From positions 1 to 11,737 of the forward strand of contig JAHKLV010000200.1 of assembly GCA_020854925.1 (NCBI GenBank): a DNA stretch of 11,737 nucleotides, read 5' to 3'. The DNA comes from Candidatus Methanofastidiosia archaeon. Lineage in GTDB: Archaea; Methanobacteriota_B; Thermococci; Methanofastidiosales; NM3. Within the stretch, counting starts at the first letter, position 1. Every line of letters starts with the position of its first letter. A model generated the notes under the pieces. That model worked only from the letters and a program-made list of their open reading frames with translations. It did not search any database and was not told the origin of the DNA. A program made the position numbers and the translations under genes. Below are positions 1 to 6,963 of the stretch, piece after piece.

Positions 1-206
1 AGTACCTCATGGCGTCGCTTATCCTGTTATTCTCCGCCAAGGCGTATCGCGCCCTCGGCCTCGGGCACGGCATCAGCGAGATAACGGCGGTGCCCTCCAA
101 GGCGCTCCTTGCAAGGACCAAGTTCGAGGGAGACTACACCGCTTACTGCGAACGGGTGCGTAAGCAGATTGAAGCTGACTTTGGCGCGCTTCTCGGAGGT
201 GCCTAG
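1..206 (+). CDS. atpA: A-type ATP synthase subunit A, C-terminal end (partial)
   Basis: The frame is open from the window edge (first full codon at base 3) to TAG at 204-206, so this is the 3' end of a gene starting outside. The residues read like the helical C-terminus of the archaeal A1 catalytic subunit: a hydrophobic helix (SLILLFSAKAYRAL), a linker, then a KALLARTKFEGDY stretch matching the family pattern 'lP.re.iaR.KF', ending in an amphipathic helix. Subunit A hydrolyses or synthesises ATP in the A3B3 head. The identity is secured mainly by position: atpB follows after one base, the standard archaeal A-B-D order. The ATG at base 9 is internal, not the start. The nucleotide-binding domain is not in the window. 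Confidence 0.85.
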   Translation, partial: YLMASLILLFSAKAYRALGLGHGISEITAVPSKALLARTKFEGDYTAYCERVRKQIEADFGALLGGA

Positions 207-207
207 C

Positions 208-1567
<1,360 letters not shown>

Positions 1568-1590
<23 letters not shown>

Positions 1591-2206
1591 GATCATACCC
1601 ACGCGCTCCGAGCTCATTGAGCTCAAGCGGCGGATAGTGCTCTCCGAGACCGGCTATGGCCTCCTCAAGAAGAAGCGGGACGCCCTCATGCTCGAGCTCT
1701 TCAAGGCCATCAAAAAGGCCAAGGATGCGCGGAGGGAGCTGGACGAGGCGTACGCCTTGGCCCAGGAGAAGATGGCGCTGGCACAGGCGACAGACGGGAT
1801 AGCACGGATTAAGTCCGCCGCCTTCGCCCAGGCAGCATCCCCCGATATCTCTGTCGAGGCTCACAACATCATGGGGATATCGGTGCCGCGCATCACCGCC
1901 ACAAAGGTATCCCGCACCGCGCAGGAGCGGGGATACGGCATAGGCGGGACGTCGTCGCGCATCGACGAGGCGTGCCGCTATTACGAGATAGTGGTGGAAA
2001 AGGCCCTTATCGCCGCAGAGACCGAGACCGTCATACGGCGGATCCTCGCGGAGATAGAGCGGACAAAACGCAGGGTCAACGCCCTGGAGTTCAGGATTCT
2101 TCCCGACCTGGAAGAGGCACGCCGCGTCGTGCAGACGCGGCTCAACGAGCGGGAGCGCGAAAGCCTCTTCGTGGTCAAGAGAATTAAAAAGACCTTGAAA
2201 AAATGA
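1568..2206 (+). CDS. atpD: A-type ATP synthase subunit D (central stalk)
   Basis: Encodes 212 residues, normal for archaeal subunit D, the coiled-coil central rotor shaft linking the A3B3 head to the membrane ring. The N-terminus (REIIPTRSELIELKRRI) matches the family's 'PTR.eL..Lk.ri' start and is followed by LLKKKRDALMLELF. The GYGIGGTSSRIDEACRYYE turn lies near the middle, and the C-terminal helix ends in a Lys-rich tail (VVKRIKKTLKK). Long heptad-like helices flank the middle. I chose GTG 1568 because it gives a family-like N-terminus and has a weak AGGT site at 1558-1561; it lies inside the end of atpB. No further ATP synthase gene follows. The gene stops base-to-base against a convergent gene, with no room for its own terminator. 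Confidence 0.95.
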
Positions 2207-2605
2207 TCAAAGCTCCTCGATGGCCACGTCGATGACCTCAGGGATGGACTCAAGCTCCTTTTTCACCTCACGAAGCGTGCAGGTGCAGTCGGAGAGGTCG
2301 AGCACCTTCACCGACGAGTAGACCGTTTCCTCCACAAGCCCGCCCTTGCCGAATACGATGTTAATGCCAAGGTTCCCCAGGACGGCATCGACCCGCGCGT
2401 TCGTTCCGGGCACGTTTCGCAGCAGCACCTTGAGCTCGGCCGCCTTTGACGAAGGGGTCATGAGCGGGCGAATCACTATCTCACGACTCGTCTTTGAACC
2501 CTTGAAGATGAGATACTCCCCCTTCTTGAGGCCGAGGACCTCGAGGATTGTTTCCGGCACGAGCATGTCGTGCTCCGTTATCTTTCGAATGGAATAGAGT
2601 GGCAT
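2207..2605 (-). CDS. AbrB-like DNA-binding domain fused to an ACT-like domain
   Basis: Encodes 132 residues. Residues 3-48 (SIRKITEHDMLVPETI, then LGLKKGEYLIFKG) have the swapped-hairpin AbrB/MazE/SpoVT pattern: short strands, 'vP..i.e.lglkkGd', then more strands. After a Pro/Ser linker (about 49-54), residues 57-132 look like an ACT domain: AELKVLLRNVPG (beta1 and the Gly turn), a helix, LGINIVFGKGG, a strand (VYSSVKVLDLSD), then a helix and final strand (VIDVAIEEL). The likely role, by inference, is a small-ligand-responsive transcription regulator; the ligand (often an amino acid for ACT) cannot be read. The ATG at 2605 has no SD but sits about 26 bp from a TTTAAA core, suggesting a leaderless mRNA. 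The stop abuts the atpD stop. Two Cys (C107, C109) lie near the C-terminus. Confidence 0.8.
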   Translation of the reverse strand: MPLYSIRKITEHDMLVPETILEVLGLKKGEYLIFKGSKTSREIVIRPLMTPSSKAAELKVLLRNVPGTNARVDAVLGNLGINIVFGKGGLVEETVYSSVKVLDLSDCTCTLREVKKELESIPEVIDVAIEEL

Positions 2606-2626
2606 GGCATACCATGAGAAATAAGC

Positions 2627-2636
2627 AATTTAAAGG
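2627..2636. promoter_or_regulatory. Shared TATA-like core between the AbrB-ACT gene and surE
   Basis: The 68-bp divergent gap holds one clear AT core, TTTAAA at 2629-2634, which reads the same on both strands. Its centre is about 26 bp from the minus-strand ATG at 2605, the usual archaeal TATA-to-start distance, so the AbrB-ACT mRNA would begin at or near its ATG. On the plus strand, initiation about 26 bp away (near 2658) would leave a leader of about 16 nt for surE carrying the AAGG site at 2661-2664. No start site has been measured; this rests on spacing alone. Confidence 0.5.
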
Positions 2637-2673
2637 TATGCGACAAAGGGTATGCGCACGAAGGCATGATACC

Positions 2674-3444
2674 ATGACGATACTCATTGTCAACGACGAC
2701 GGGGTCCATTCTGCGGGACTGCACGCCACCTACCATGCGGTACGGCCGCTCGACGAGGCGGTGATCTGCGCCCCCCACGAGCAGAAGACAGGAACGGGGA
2801 GGGGATTTTCACTCCACAAGCCCATACGGGTGAAGCAGGTCCCCTTCGACGACACCACGGCCTATGCCACGAGCGGGACGCCCGTTGACTCCCTGCTCTA
2901 CGCCATCCACGGGCTTGACCTGCGCCCGCGCCTCGTTGTCTCCGGCATCAATCTGGGAGAAAACATCTCCACGGAGATTACGTCTTCTGGGACCGTGGGC
3001 GTGGCCATCGAGGCGGCGTCGCTGGGGATTCCCGCCATCGCCGTCTCCATGGAGCTCAAAAACGACATGGGCAAGCTGGAGGAAGGCCACGGCGTCGACT
3101 TCTCGGCGGCGGTCCTCGTGACACGAAGGATTGCCTCGCGGGTGCTGGCATCGGGATTTCCGCCGGGCGTCGACCTGCTCAATGTGAACATCCCCCACGG
3201 GGTGCGCGATGACACGCCAGTGGAGTACACGTTCCTTGAGCGCAATCTGTACGACTCCCACATCGAGGAACGCATCGACCCCATGGGGCGGCCGTACTAC
3301 TGGAACGTGGGCATTGTTTCACAAAAGGTGAGGCACGGGTCGGACGTGCACTGTGTCCTGCACAAGGGTCACGTGTCCATCACGCCGATATCCATCGACA
3401 TGACGGCACCCGTGGAGTGCGCATCCTACGGGTACCACCGCTAG
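2674..3444 (+). CDS. surE: 5'/3'-nucleotidase SurE
   Basis: Encodes 256 residues, typical of SurE, a metal-dependent acid phosphatase that removes phosphate from nucleoside monophosphates (and, in some homologues, exopolyphosphate). The N-terminus ILIVNDDG (3-10) is the family hallmark, with metal ligands D8 and D9. APHEQKTGTG (34-43) replaces the bacterial 'AP..n.SG.s' loop, so the usual ligand Ser is read as a Thr/Gly-rich version here. SGINLGENIS (90-99) holds the Asn ligand (N93), followed by SSGTVGVAIEAASLGIPAIA (104-123), the typical core helix. The C-terminal half has LLNVNIP and a final TPISIDMT strand, also family-like. ATG 2674 is preferred over upstream in-frame starts because the protein begins directly at the conserved strand and AAGG lies 9 nt upstream. 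The gene overlaps nadA by 3 bp at the stops. Confidence 0.95.
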   Translation: MTILIVNDDGVHSAGLHATYHAVRPLDEAVICAPHEQKTGTGRGFSLHKPIRVKQVPFDDTTAYATSGTPVDSLLYAIHGLDLRPRLVVSGINLGENISTEITSSGTVGVAIEAASLGIPAIAVSMELKNDMGKLEEGHGVDFSAAVLVTRRIASRVLASGFPPGVDLLNVNIPHGVRDDTPVEYTFLERNLYDSHIEERIDPMGRPYYWNVGIVSQKVRHGSDVHCVLHKGHVSITPISIDMTAPVECASYGYHR

Positions 3445-4352
3445 CGGCGGCTCAGCTCAAGCATGCGCTCTAACGGGCGCCGGGCACGCTCGAGCACCTC
3501 ACGGGGGAGCGTCATCGCCCTCCCTTCCGTGGCCATGGCTTCGTACAGGGTGGCCAGGGTGGTCTTTTTCATGTCGTCGCAGACGGCATGGGGGATCTCG
3601 TAGTAGGTCTTTTCCGGTATCTCCTTCCTGAGGCGGTAGCACAGCTCCCGCTCGGTGCAGATGATAAAGGACCGAGCCGGCGAAGACCGGGCCTCGGCGA
3701 GCATCCCGTTGGTGGAGACGATCTTGTCCGCAAGGTCCTGGACCGCAGGAGTGCACTCGGGGTGCGCAAGCACCGCTGCCTCGGGATGGGCCGCCATGAG
3801 CGAGCGTACGTCCTCCTCGGTGATACGGACGTTGTGCACATAACAGTACCCGTCGTCGGGTATGGGCACAAGCGTCTGGTCAGTCTGCCCCGCGACCCAA
3901 TGGCGCAGATTCTTATCGGGGCCAAACAGGATGGTGTCGGCATCAAGCGACGAGACGATGCGGTAGGCGTTTGCCGAGGTGCAGATGACATCGGCGTGCG
4001 CCTTGCAGGCCGCTGTGGTGTTGCCGTACAGCACCACCGGCGCATCGGGGTACCGCTTCTTCGCGGCGATGATGGCGTCCGGGGTAAGCATGTCGGCCAT
4101 GGGGCACGTGGCGTCAAAGGCGGGAAAGAGCACGGTCTTTTCGGGATTGAGGATAAGCGCGGATTCGGCCATGAACCTGACGCCGGCAAAGACGATGGTG
4201 TCTGCATCAAGCTCCTGTGCCCGGTAGCAGAGGTCGAGCGAGTCGCCAAGATAGTCGGCTATGTCCTGTACCTCAGGTGCCTGATAATTGTGCGCAAGAA
4301 TGACCATTCCCTTTTGTTCCTTCAGCGCAAGAATTCGTTCAGAGATATCCAC
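3441..4352 (-). CDS. nadA: Quinolinate synthase A
   Basis: Encodes 303 residues, the short (archaeal/Thermotoga-like) class. The enzyme condenses iminoaspartate with dihydroxyacetone phosphate to quinolinate in de novo NAD synthesis, using a [4Fe-4S] cluster held by three Cys. Candidate ligands are C83 (ATCPMAD), C170 (GYCYVHN) and C258 (HAVCDDMKKTTL), with spacing like the structurally known enzymes. Other family marks are ILAHNYQ (18-24), GDSLDL (36-41), FAGVRFMAES (55-64), YGNTTAACKA (109-118), ICTSANA (123-129) and HPEC (197-200). The start is GTG at 4352 with AGGGG at 4360-4364; no in-frame ATG fits better. Partners nadB/aspartate dehydrogenase and nadC are not in the window. A separate promoter (4394-4401) suggests the gene is not simply co-transcribed with the upstream HAD gene. 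Confidence 0.96.
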   Translation of the reverse strand: MDISERILALKEQKGMVILAHNYQAPEVQDIADYLGDSLDLCYRAQELDADTIVFAGVRFMAESALILNPEKTVLFPAFDATCPMADMLTPDAIIAAKKRYPDAPVVLYGNTTAACKAHADVICTSANAYRIVSSLDADTILFGPDKNLRHWVAGQTDQTLVPIPDDGYCYVHNVRITEEDVRSLMAAHPEAAVLAHPECTPAVQDLADKIVSTNGMLAEARSSPARSFIICTERELCYRLRKEIPEKTYYEIPHAVCDDMKKTTLATLYEAMATEGRAMTLPREVLERARRPLERMLELSRR

Positions 4353-4393
4353 TGCATCGCCCCTGCATGCTCCTGTGAGCTATCGATGAGACG

Positions 4394-4401
4394 TTTATAA
4401 A
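4394..4401 (-). promoter_or_regulatory. TATA box for nadA
   Basis: TTTATAAA lies in the 67-bp gap between the HAD gene stop and the nadA GTG. Read on the minus strand it is preceded by the purine-rich CAAAAGG, a plausible BRE. A start about 26 bp downstream would give a leader of about 20 nt that contains the AGGGG ribosome site. It is a good match to an archaeal promoter; transcription has not been shown. Confidence 0.65.
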
Positions 4402-4419
4402 CCTTTTGTAGGCGCAGGG

Positions 4420-5100
4420 TTACTCCGCGGGGAAGACACGATACAGCTCCGCAAGCGAGGTAACGGTCACGTCGGGGACGATATCCGTTTCCCGGTCGTA
4501 GGCAAACGTGCCCCGGCGCACGAGGATGGTGGTGGCACCGATGGCGTTGCCGCCGCGGATGTCGGTCTCGAGGCGGTCGCCGACGACGAAGACCCGGTCC
4601 TCGCCCCCTTCCAGCGCCATGCGGAAGTTTTCATCGTTCAGCTTTGAGGAACCAACTTCCCCCGAGATGATGATACGGTCAAAGAAGGGCGCGATGCCCA
4701 GGCGGCGCAGCTTCTCCTCCTGCCATCGCTTCGCGCCGTCGGTGACAAGCGCGAGCCGGTAGCGGGGATTGAGGAAAGCGAGCAGGTCCCATGCGCCCTC
4801 CACGAGGCCAAAGGCGGAAAAGAAAGCGCGGTCATACAGGGTGCAGGCGGCGTCGATGCGCTCCTGCGGCATGCCGGGGTCGGCGTCCCTGATGAAGTGT
4901 GCGATAAAGTCATGGGAGTCGTAGAGGAGGATGTCCTCGCGGGACATGAGAAAATCGGTGTGCTCCCGTAACAGCAGCGCTTTGACAAGGCGCAGCCTCC
5001 CCGTCCGGAGCAGATGGAAAAAAAGGGCACGATTCGCCTTTTTCGTGGCTCGGTACGTGTCGGCCAGCGTATCGTCAAGGTCAAAGATAATCGTGTCCAT
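4420..5100 (-). CDS. HAD-superfamily phosphatase
   Basis: Encodes 226 residues with all four HAD motifs: I, IFDLDDTLAD (nucleophile D7, acid/base D9); II, ALVTDG (T120); III, a Lys in GSSKLNDENF (K153); IV, VVGDRLETDI (D175, D180). Residues about 14-95 form a helical C1-type cap, as in the phosphoglycolate phosphatase/YjjG-like group. It should be a soluble Mg-dependent phosphohydrolase; the substrate cannot be read from the sequence. Motif III lacks the usual 'KP.p' and reads KLND, a moderate departure. The ATG at 5100 has no SD, and an AT core lies about 26 bp upstream, suggesting a leaderless mRNA. The gene is divergent from the DUF2284 gene across 51 bp, and is upstream of nadA on the same strand, though nadA has its own promoter. 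Confidence 0.9.
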   Translation of the reverse strand: MDTIIFDLDDTLADTYRATKKANRALFFHLLRTGRLRLVKALLLREHTDFLMSREDILLYDSHDFIAHFIRDADPGMPQERIDAACTLYDRAFFSAFGLVEGAWDLLAFLNPRYRLALVTDGAKRWQEEKLRRLGIAPFFDRIIISGEVGSSKLNDENFRMALEGGEDRVFVVGDRLETDIRGGNAIGATTILVRRGTFAYDRETDIVPDVTVTSLAELYRVFPAE

Positions 5101-5122
5101 GCGAAAGGAAGGATAAAAATCC

Positions 5123-5132
5123 TTTTAAATAT
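5123..5132. promoter_or_regulatory. Near-symmetric TATA core between the HAD and DUF2284 genes
   Basis: The 51-bp divergent gap has a single strong AT core, with the palindrome TTTAAA at 5124-5129. Its centre (5126.5) is 25.5 bp from the plus-strand ATG at 5152 and 26.5 bp from the minus-strand ATG at 5100. Both distances match the usual archaeal TATA-to-start spacing, and neither gene has a clear SD. One element may therefore direct two divergent leaderless transcripts. This is inferred from spacing. Confidence 0.6.
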
Positions 5133-5151
5133 TTCCTGTAGTAGTAAAGCG

Positions 5152-5691
5152 ATGAACGAACCTGCGGCATCGGCAATCGAGGAACTGGTGGCAGAGGCCC
5201 ACAGGCGCGGCGCACATGAAACCAAGGTAATCGACACGTGCCTGCTCACCCCGCGCCAGTGGGTGCGCATGAAGTGCCAGTTCGGCTGCCCCGCCTACGG
5301 CACCAACTACACGTGTCCCCCGCACGTGCCCGGTCTCGGGGAGGTGGAGCGATTCATCGGTGAGTACTCGACGGCCCTCATGGTGGAGTTTGTGGACCTC
5401 GAGACGCTTGTCGACCAGAAAAAGGTGCTCAAGGCGCTGCACGCCATGGAGCGCGAGGCGCTCTTTGCCGGCCTGTACAAGGCATTTGGCATTGCTGCTG
5501 GCCCGTGCCACCTCTGCAAGGTCTGCAAGGCCGCCAAGGGGGAGCCATGCCACGACATCAGGCCCCGGCCCTCGCTGGAGTCACTGGGAATCGACGTGTA
5601 CGAGCTTGCCAATGCGGCGGGATTCGAATTGCGCCCGGTGCACAAGAAGAACGACATCTTCAAGAGCTACGGCCTTCTCATGCTGTATTAG
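5152..5691 (+). CDS. DUF2284 Cys-rich putative metal-binding protein
   Basis: Encodes 179 residues and matches the DUF2284 'predicted metal-binding protein' pattern found in methanogens and anaerobic bacteria; its biochemical role is not known. Eight Cys fall mostly in two clusters: C42-x3-C46-x8-C55 in KCQFGCPAYGTNYTCPPHVP, and C119-x2-C122-x2-C125-x7-C133 in CHLCKVCKAAKGEPC, with a lone C30. The second cluster is ferredoxin-like in spacing, so an Fe-S cluster or Zn site is plausible (inference). The C-terminus, about 142-179, holds the LGIDVYELANAAGFEL block typical of the family. ATG 5152 is preferred because the upstream frame runs through the promoter gap and antisense to the HAD gene. 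The gene ends 4 bp from the convergent channel gene. Confidence 0.88.
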   Translation: MNEPAASAIEELVAEAHRRGAHETKVIDTCLLTPRQWVRMKCQFGCPAYGTNYTCPPHVPGLGEVERFIGEYSTALMVEFVDLETLVDQKKVLKALHAMEREALFAGLYKAFGIAAGPCHLCKVCKAAKGEPCHDIRPRPSLESLGIDVYELANAAGFELRPVHKKNDIFKSYGLLMLY

Positions 5692-5695
5692 CCTC

Positions 5696-6520
5696 TTAGG
5701 AAGACTTGTTCCCGTTCTTGCCCAGGTCGAGGTCGCACTTGAGGTCCTCGTACGAGGTGACGCTCATGTTGCGGCACAGGCGCTTTTTCATGATGGATTC
5801 GGCTATCTGCATGCCACCCACGTACTCGGGGAGGATGATGCGCTCCGCGCCCACCTGGAACATCCGCTTGGCGTAGTCCTCGTGGACCACCCGCACGACG
5901 ATGCGGATCTTGGGATTGAGCTCCTTGGCCGCCAGGATGGTGACAAGCGTCTCATTGTCGTCGCCCAGGGCGGTGACAAGGAACGATGCCCGTGTTATCC
6001 CCGCCTTCTGGAGCGTGGCGAGGTCCTTGCAGTTCCCCTCGATAAAGAGCGTGCCGCTCTCCTTGAGCGCCTCAAGCGAATCGGGATTCCGTTCGATGAC
6101 CACGATGGGCATGCCGCTTTTTGCCAGCTCCTCCGCGACGACGCTTCCCACCGTGCCGTGCCCGCACAGGACGATGTGGTCATGCATTTCGTTAATCTTT
6201 TTGTCCATTCTTCGTACCCCCAACACGTCCATCAAGTCTCCGGAGATGACGATTTCCACAATGACCGTGATGGCATAGACAAGCACACCGACGCCAAAGA
6301 TGGTAAGAAACGTGAGGATAAGCTTGGTCTGTATGAGCGTGGGATACCTGCCAAAGTGTGCATGGGTCATCGACTCGATGACCATGAGGAAGGCGTCAAG
6401 CCACCGCAGACCCTCGTAATACCGCACCAAAGCGGTAGATACGCCAACGACAAGAACGATAAACGTGAGCGCCAGCTTGACGCTAGGCAGGGTCCGGGGA
6501 GACTTGAATTCAAACTCCAC
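5696..6520 (-). CDS. Two-TM channel-like protein with an RCK (TrkA-N) domain
   Basis: Encodes 274 residues from GTG 6520. The order is TM1 (about 15-34), a pore-loop region (about 45-60), TM2 (about 63-92), then a single RCK/TrkA-N Rossmann domain from about 115: HIVLCGHGTVG (GxGxxG, 120-125) with acidic E143 ending beta2 (VVIERN), as for NAD(H) binding. This is the MthK-type ligand-gated potassium channel layout. However, the filter place (where TVGYGD is expected) reads THAHFGRYP (52-60), so potassium selectivity is doubtful. There is no full RCK-C domain; the protein ends about 35 residues after the Rossmann fold in a polar tail. The frame stays open to 6664, but that extension crosses the tRNA and its promoter, so I start at GTG 6520, just before the first hydrophobic segment. 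Confidence 0.82.
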   Translation of the reverse strand: MEFEFKSPRTLPSVKLALTFIVLVVGVSTALVRYYEGLRWLDAFLMVIESMTHAHFGRYPTLIQTKLILTFLTIFGVGVLVYAITVIVEIVISGDLMDVLGVRRMDKKINEMHDHIVLCGHGTVGSVVAEELAKSGMPIVVIERNPDSLEALKESGTLFIEGNCKDLATLQKAGITRASFLVTALGDDNETLVTILAAKELNPKIRIVVRVVHEDYAKRMFQVGAERIILPEYVGGMQIAESIMKKRLCRNMSVTSYEDLKCDLDLGKNGNKSS

Positions 6521-6540
6521 AAAGAAAATCCCCCCATTCC

Positions 6541-6547
6541 TTAATAA
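6541..6547 (-). promoter_or_regulatory. Candidate TATA element for the channel-like gene
   Basis: TTAATAA (TTATTAA on the minus strand) is centred 24 bp upstream of the chosen GTG at 6520, which would give a leaderless or near-leaderless mRNA. A GGGGGA tract lies between them and could instead act as a ribosome site for a longer mRNA. The element supports the internal start over the longer frame. Evidence is spacing only. Confidence 0.4.
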
Positions 6548-6600
6548 GTGTTTTGTTCCGTGGGGAAAGAACAGGATTCCGGGCACGAAGGAGCCGATAC

Positions 6601-6615
6601 CGAAACCTTTATTAA
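6601..6615 (+). promoter_or_regulatory. BRE plus TATA box for tRNA-Gln
   Basis: CGAAA (6601-6605, BRE-like) is followed by CCTTTATTAA. The AT core is centred about 31 bp before the mature tRNA 5' end, so transcription would start a few bases upstream of the tRNA, leaving a short leader for RNase P. This is one of the best-formed promoters in the window. Confidence 0.65.
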
Positions 6616-6642
6616 TGATTTTTTGATAGCTCACATCGGCAT

Positions 6643-6718
6643 AGCCGGATAGGGTAGGGGACAATCCTGCAGGACTCTGGATCCCGCGACCGTGGTTCGA
6701 ATCCGCGTCCGGCTACCA
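6643..6718 (+). tRNA. tRNA-Gln (anticodon CUG), CCA encoded
   Basis: It folds as a full cloverleaf: acceptor AGCCGGA with TCCGGCT (6643-6649/6708-6714), discriminator A6715 and encoded CCA (6716-6718). The D arm is built on GGG/TCC-type pairs with a G-rich loop. The anticodon loop is CTCTGGA with anticodon CTG at 6677-6679. The T arm is CGTGG-TTCGAAT-CCGCG. A1:U72, the D-loop/ATCCTG context and the CTGG anticodon region agree with archaeal tRNA-Gln. In archaea it would be charged with Glu by GluRS and amidated by GatDE. Oddity: the anticodon stem CAGGA/TCCCG has an A28-C42 mismatch. There is no intron. Confidence 0.88.
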
Positions 6719-6752
6719 TTTCTTCCTTCATTCACCCAATTCGACACAAAGA

Positions 6753-6760
6753 TTTATTAA
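6753..6760 (+). promoter_or_regulatory. Orphan TATA-like box
   Basis: TTTATTAA with AAAGA in front resembles the tRNA promoter core at 6608. It points to transcription from about 6783, which is 180 bp upstream of the ligase gene. It could be a second, distal operon promoter, or drive a small RNA or the short ORF at 6786. Nothing further can be shown from sequence. Confidence 0.4.
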
Positions 6761-6785
6761 GAGCGTGTGCAACGTGTTCTCACTG

Positions 6786-6884
6786 GTGAACTACATGCAT
6801 ACCGCAAACGTACATCACACACGACAAACGGCACCTTGTACGGCCATCGTCCCTCTTTCTGTGAAGTACGGTTATCGTTATTGA
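6786..6884 (+). CDS. Possible 32-residue ORF upstream of the ligase operon (weak)
   Basis: A GTG-started frame lies about 3 bp after the predicted start site of the TATA box at 6753, so it could be a leaderless short peptide. It has five Tyr, three of them in the end KYGYRY just before the stop. The Tyr richness is suggestive given a downstream operon of aryl-acid type, but the ORF is short, has no known family and may be chance. It may equally be a non-coding leader. Confidence 0.18.
   Translation: MNYMHTANVHHTRQTAPCTAIVPLSVKYGYRY
6838..6878 (+). repeat. Direct repeat pair GTACGG-NN-ATCGT upstream of the ligase operon
   Basis: GTACGGCCATCGT (6838-6850) and GTACGGTTATCGT (6866-6878) match at 11 of 13 positions with a 28-bp period. 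They lie about 30 and 58 bp before the proximal TATA box (6904-6912), an activator-like place. A CGTACA at 6809-6814 is also the inverse of TGTACG at 6837-6842. They may be binding sites for a regulator; this is inferred. Confidence 0.4.
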
Positions 6885-6903
6885 TTCTTGTTCTTGCACC
6901 GGT

Positions 6904-6912
6904 ACCTTTTAA
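6904..6912 (+). promoter_or_regulatory. Proximal promoter of the ligase-symporter operon
   Basis: ACCTTTTAA is the same CC-TTT(T)AA type seen in front of other genes here. Its centre predicts initiation near 6936, giving a leader of about 28 nt that contains the strong ribosome site AGGAGGG (6951-6957), 6 nt before the ATG at 6964. Not tested. Confidence 0.5.
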
Positions 6913-6930
6913 CACCCTTAGTCATCTCTA

Positions 6931-6945
6931 GGGCTTATGCAGCCC
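6931..6945 (+). promoter_or_regulatory. GGGCT-N5-AGCCC dyad at the predicted operon start site
   Basis: A perfect 5-bp inverted repeat with a 5-nt centre (TATGC) covers the start site predicted from the TATA box. It could be a repressor operator, or a hairpin in the leader if transcription starts further upstream (for example at the 6753 box). The short stem means chance cannot be excluded. Confidence 0.35.
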
Positions 6946-6963
6946 GTGAAAGGAGGGTAGCGT

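Noticed and set aside
109..207. 33-residue N-terminal extension of subunit B
   Set aside because: Overlaps the end of atpA in another frame; ATG 208 has the SD and the conserved N-terminus.
3588..4400. 270-codon plus-strand ORF across nadA
   Set aside because: Antisense to nadA, whose cluster Cys and motifs are clear; this frame is low-complexity Gly/Arg/Val-rich.
5360..6544. 394-codon plus-strand ORF spanning the DUF2284 and channel genes
   Set aside because: Crosses two real genes on different strands and has no recognisable domain.
6521..6664. 48-residue N-terminal extension of the channel-like protein
   Set aside because: It would run through the tRNA-Gln promoter and into the tRNA; the GTG at 6520 sits right before the first hydrophobic segment.
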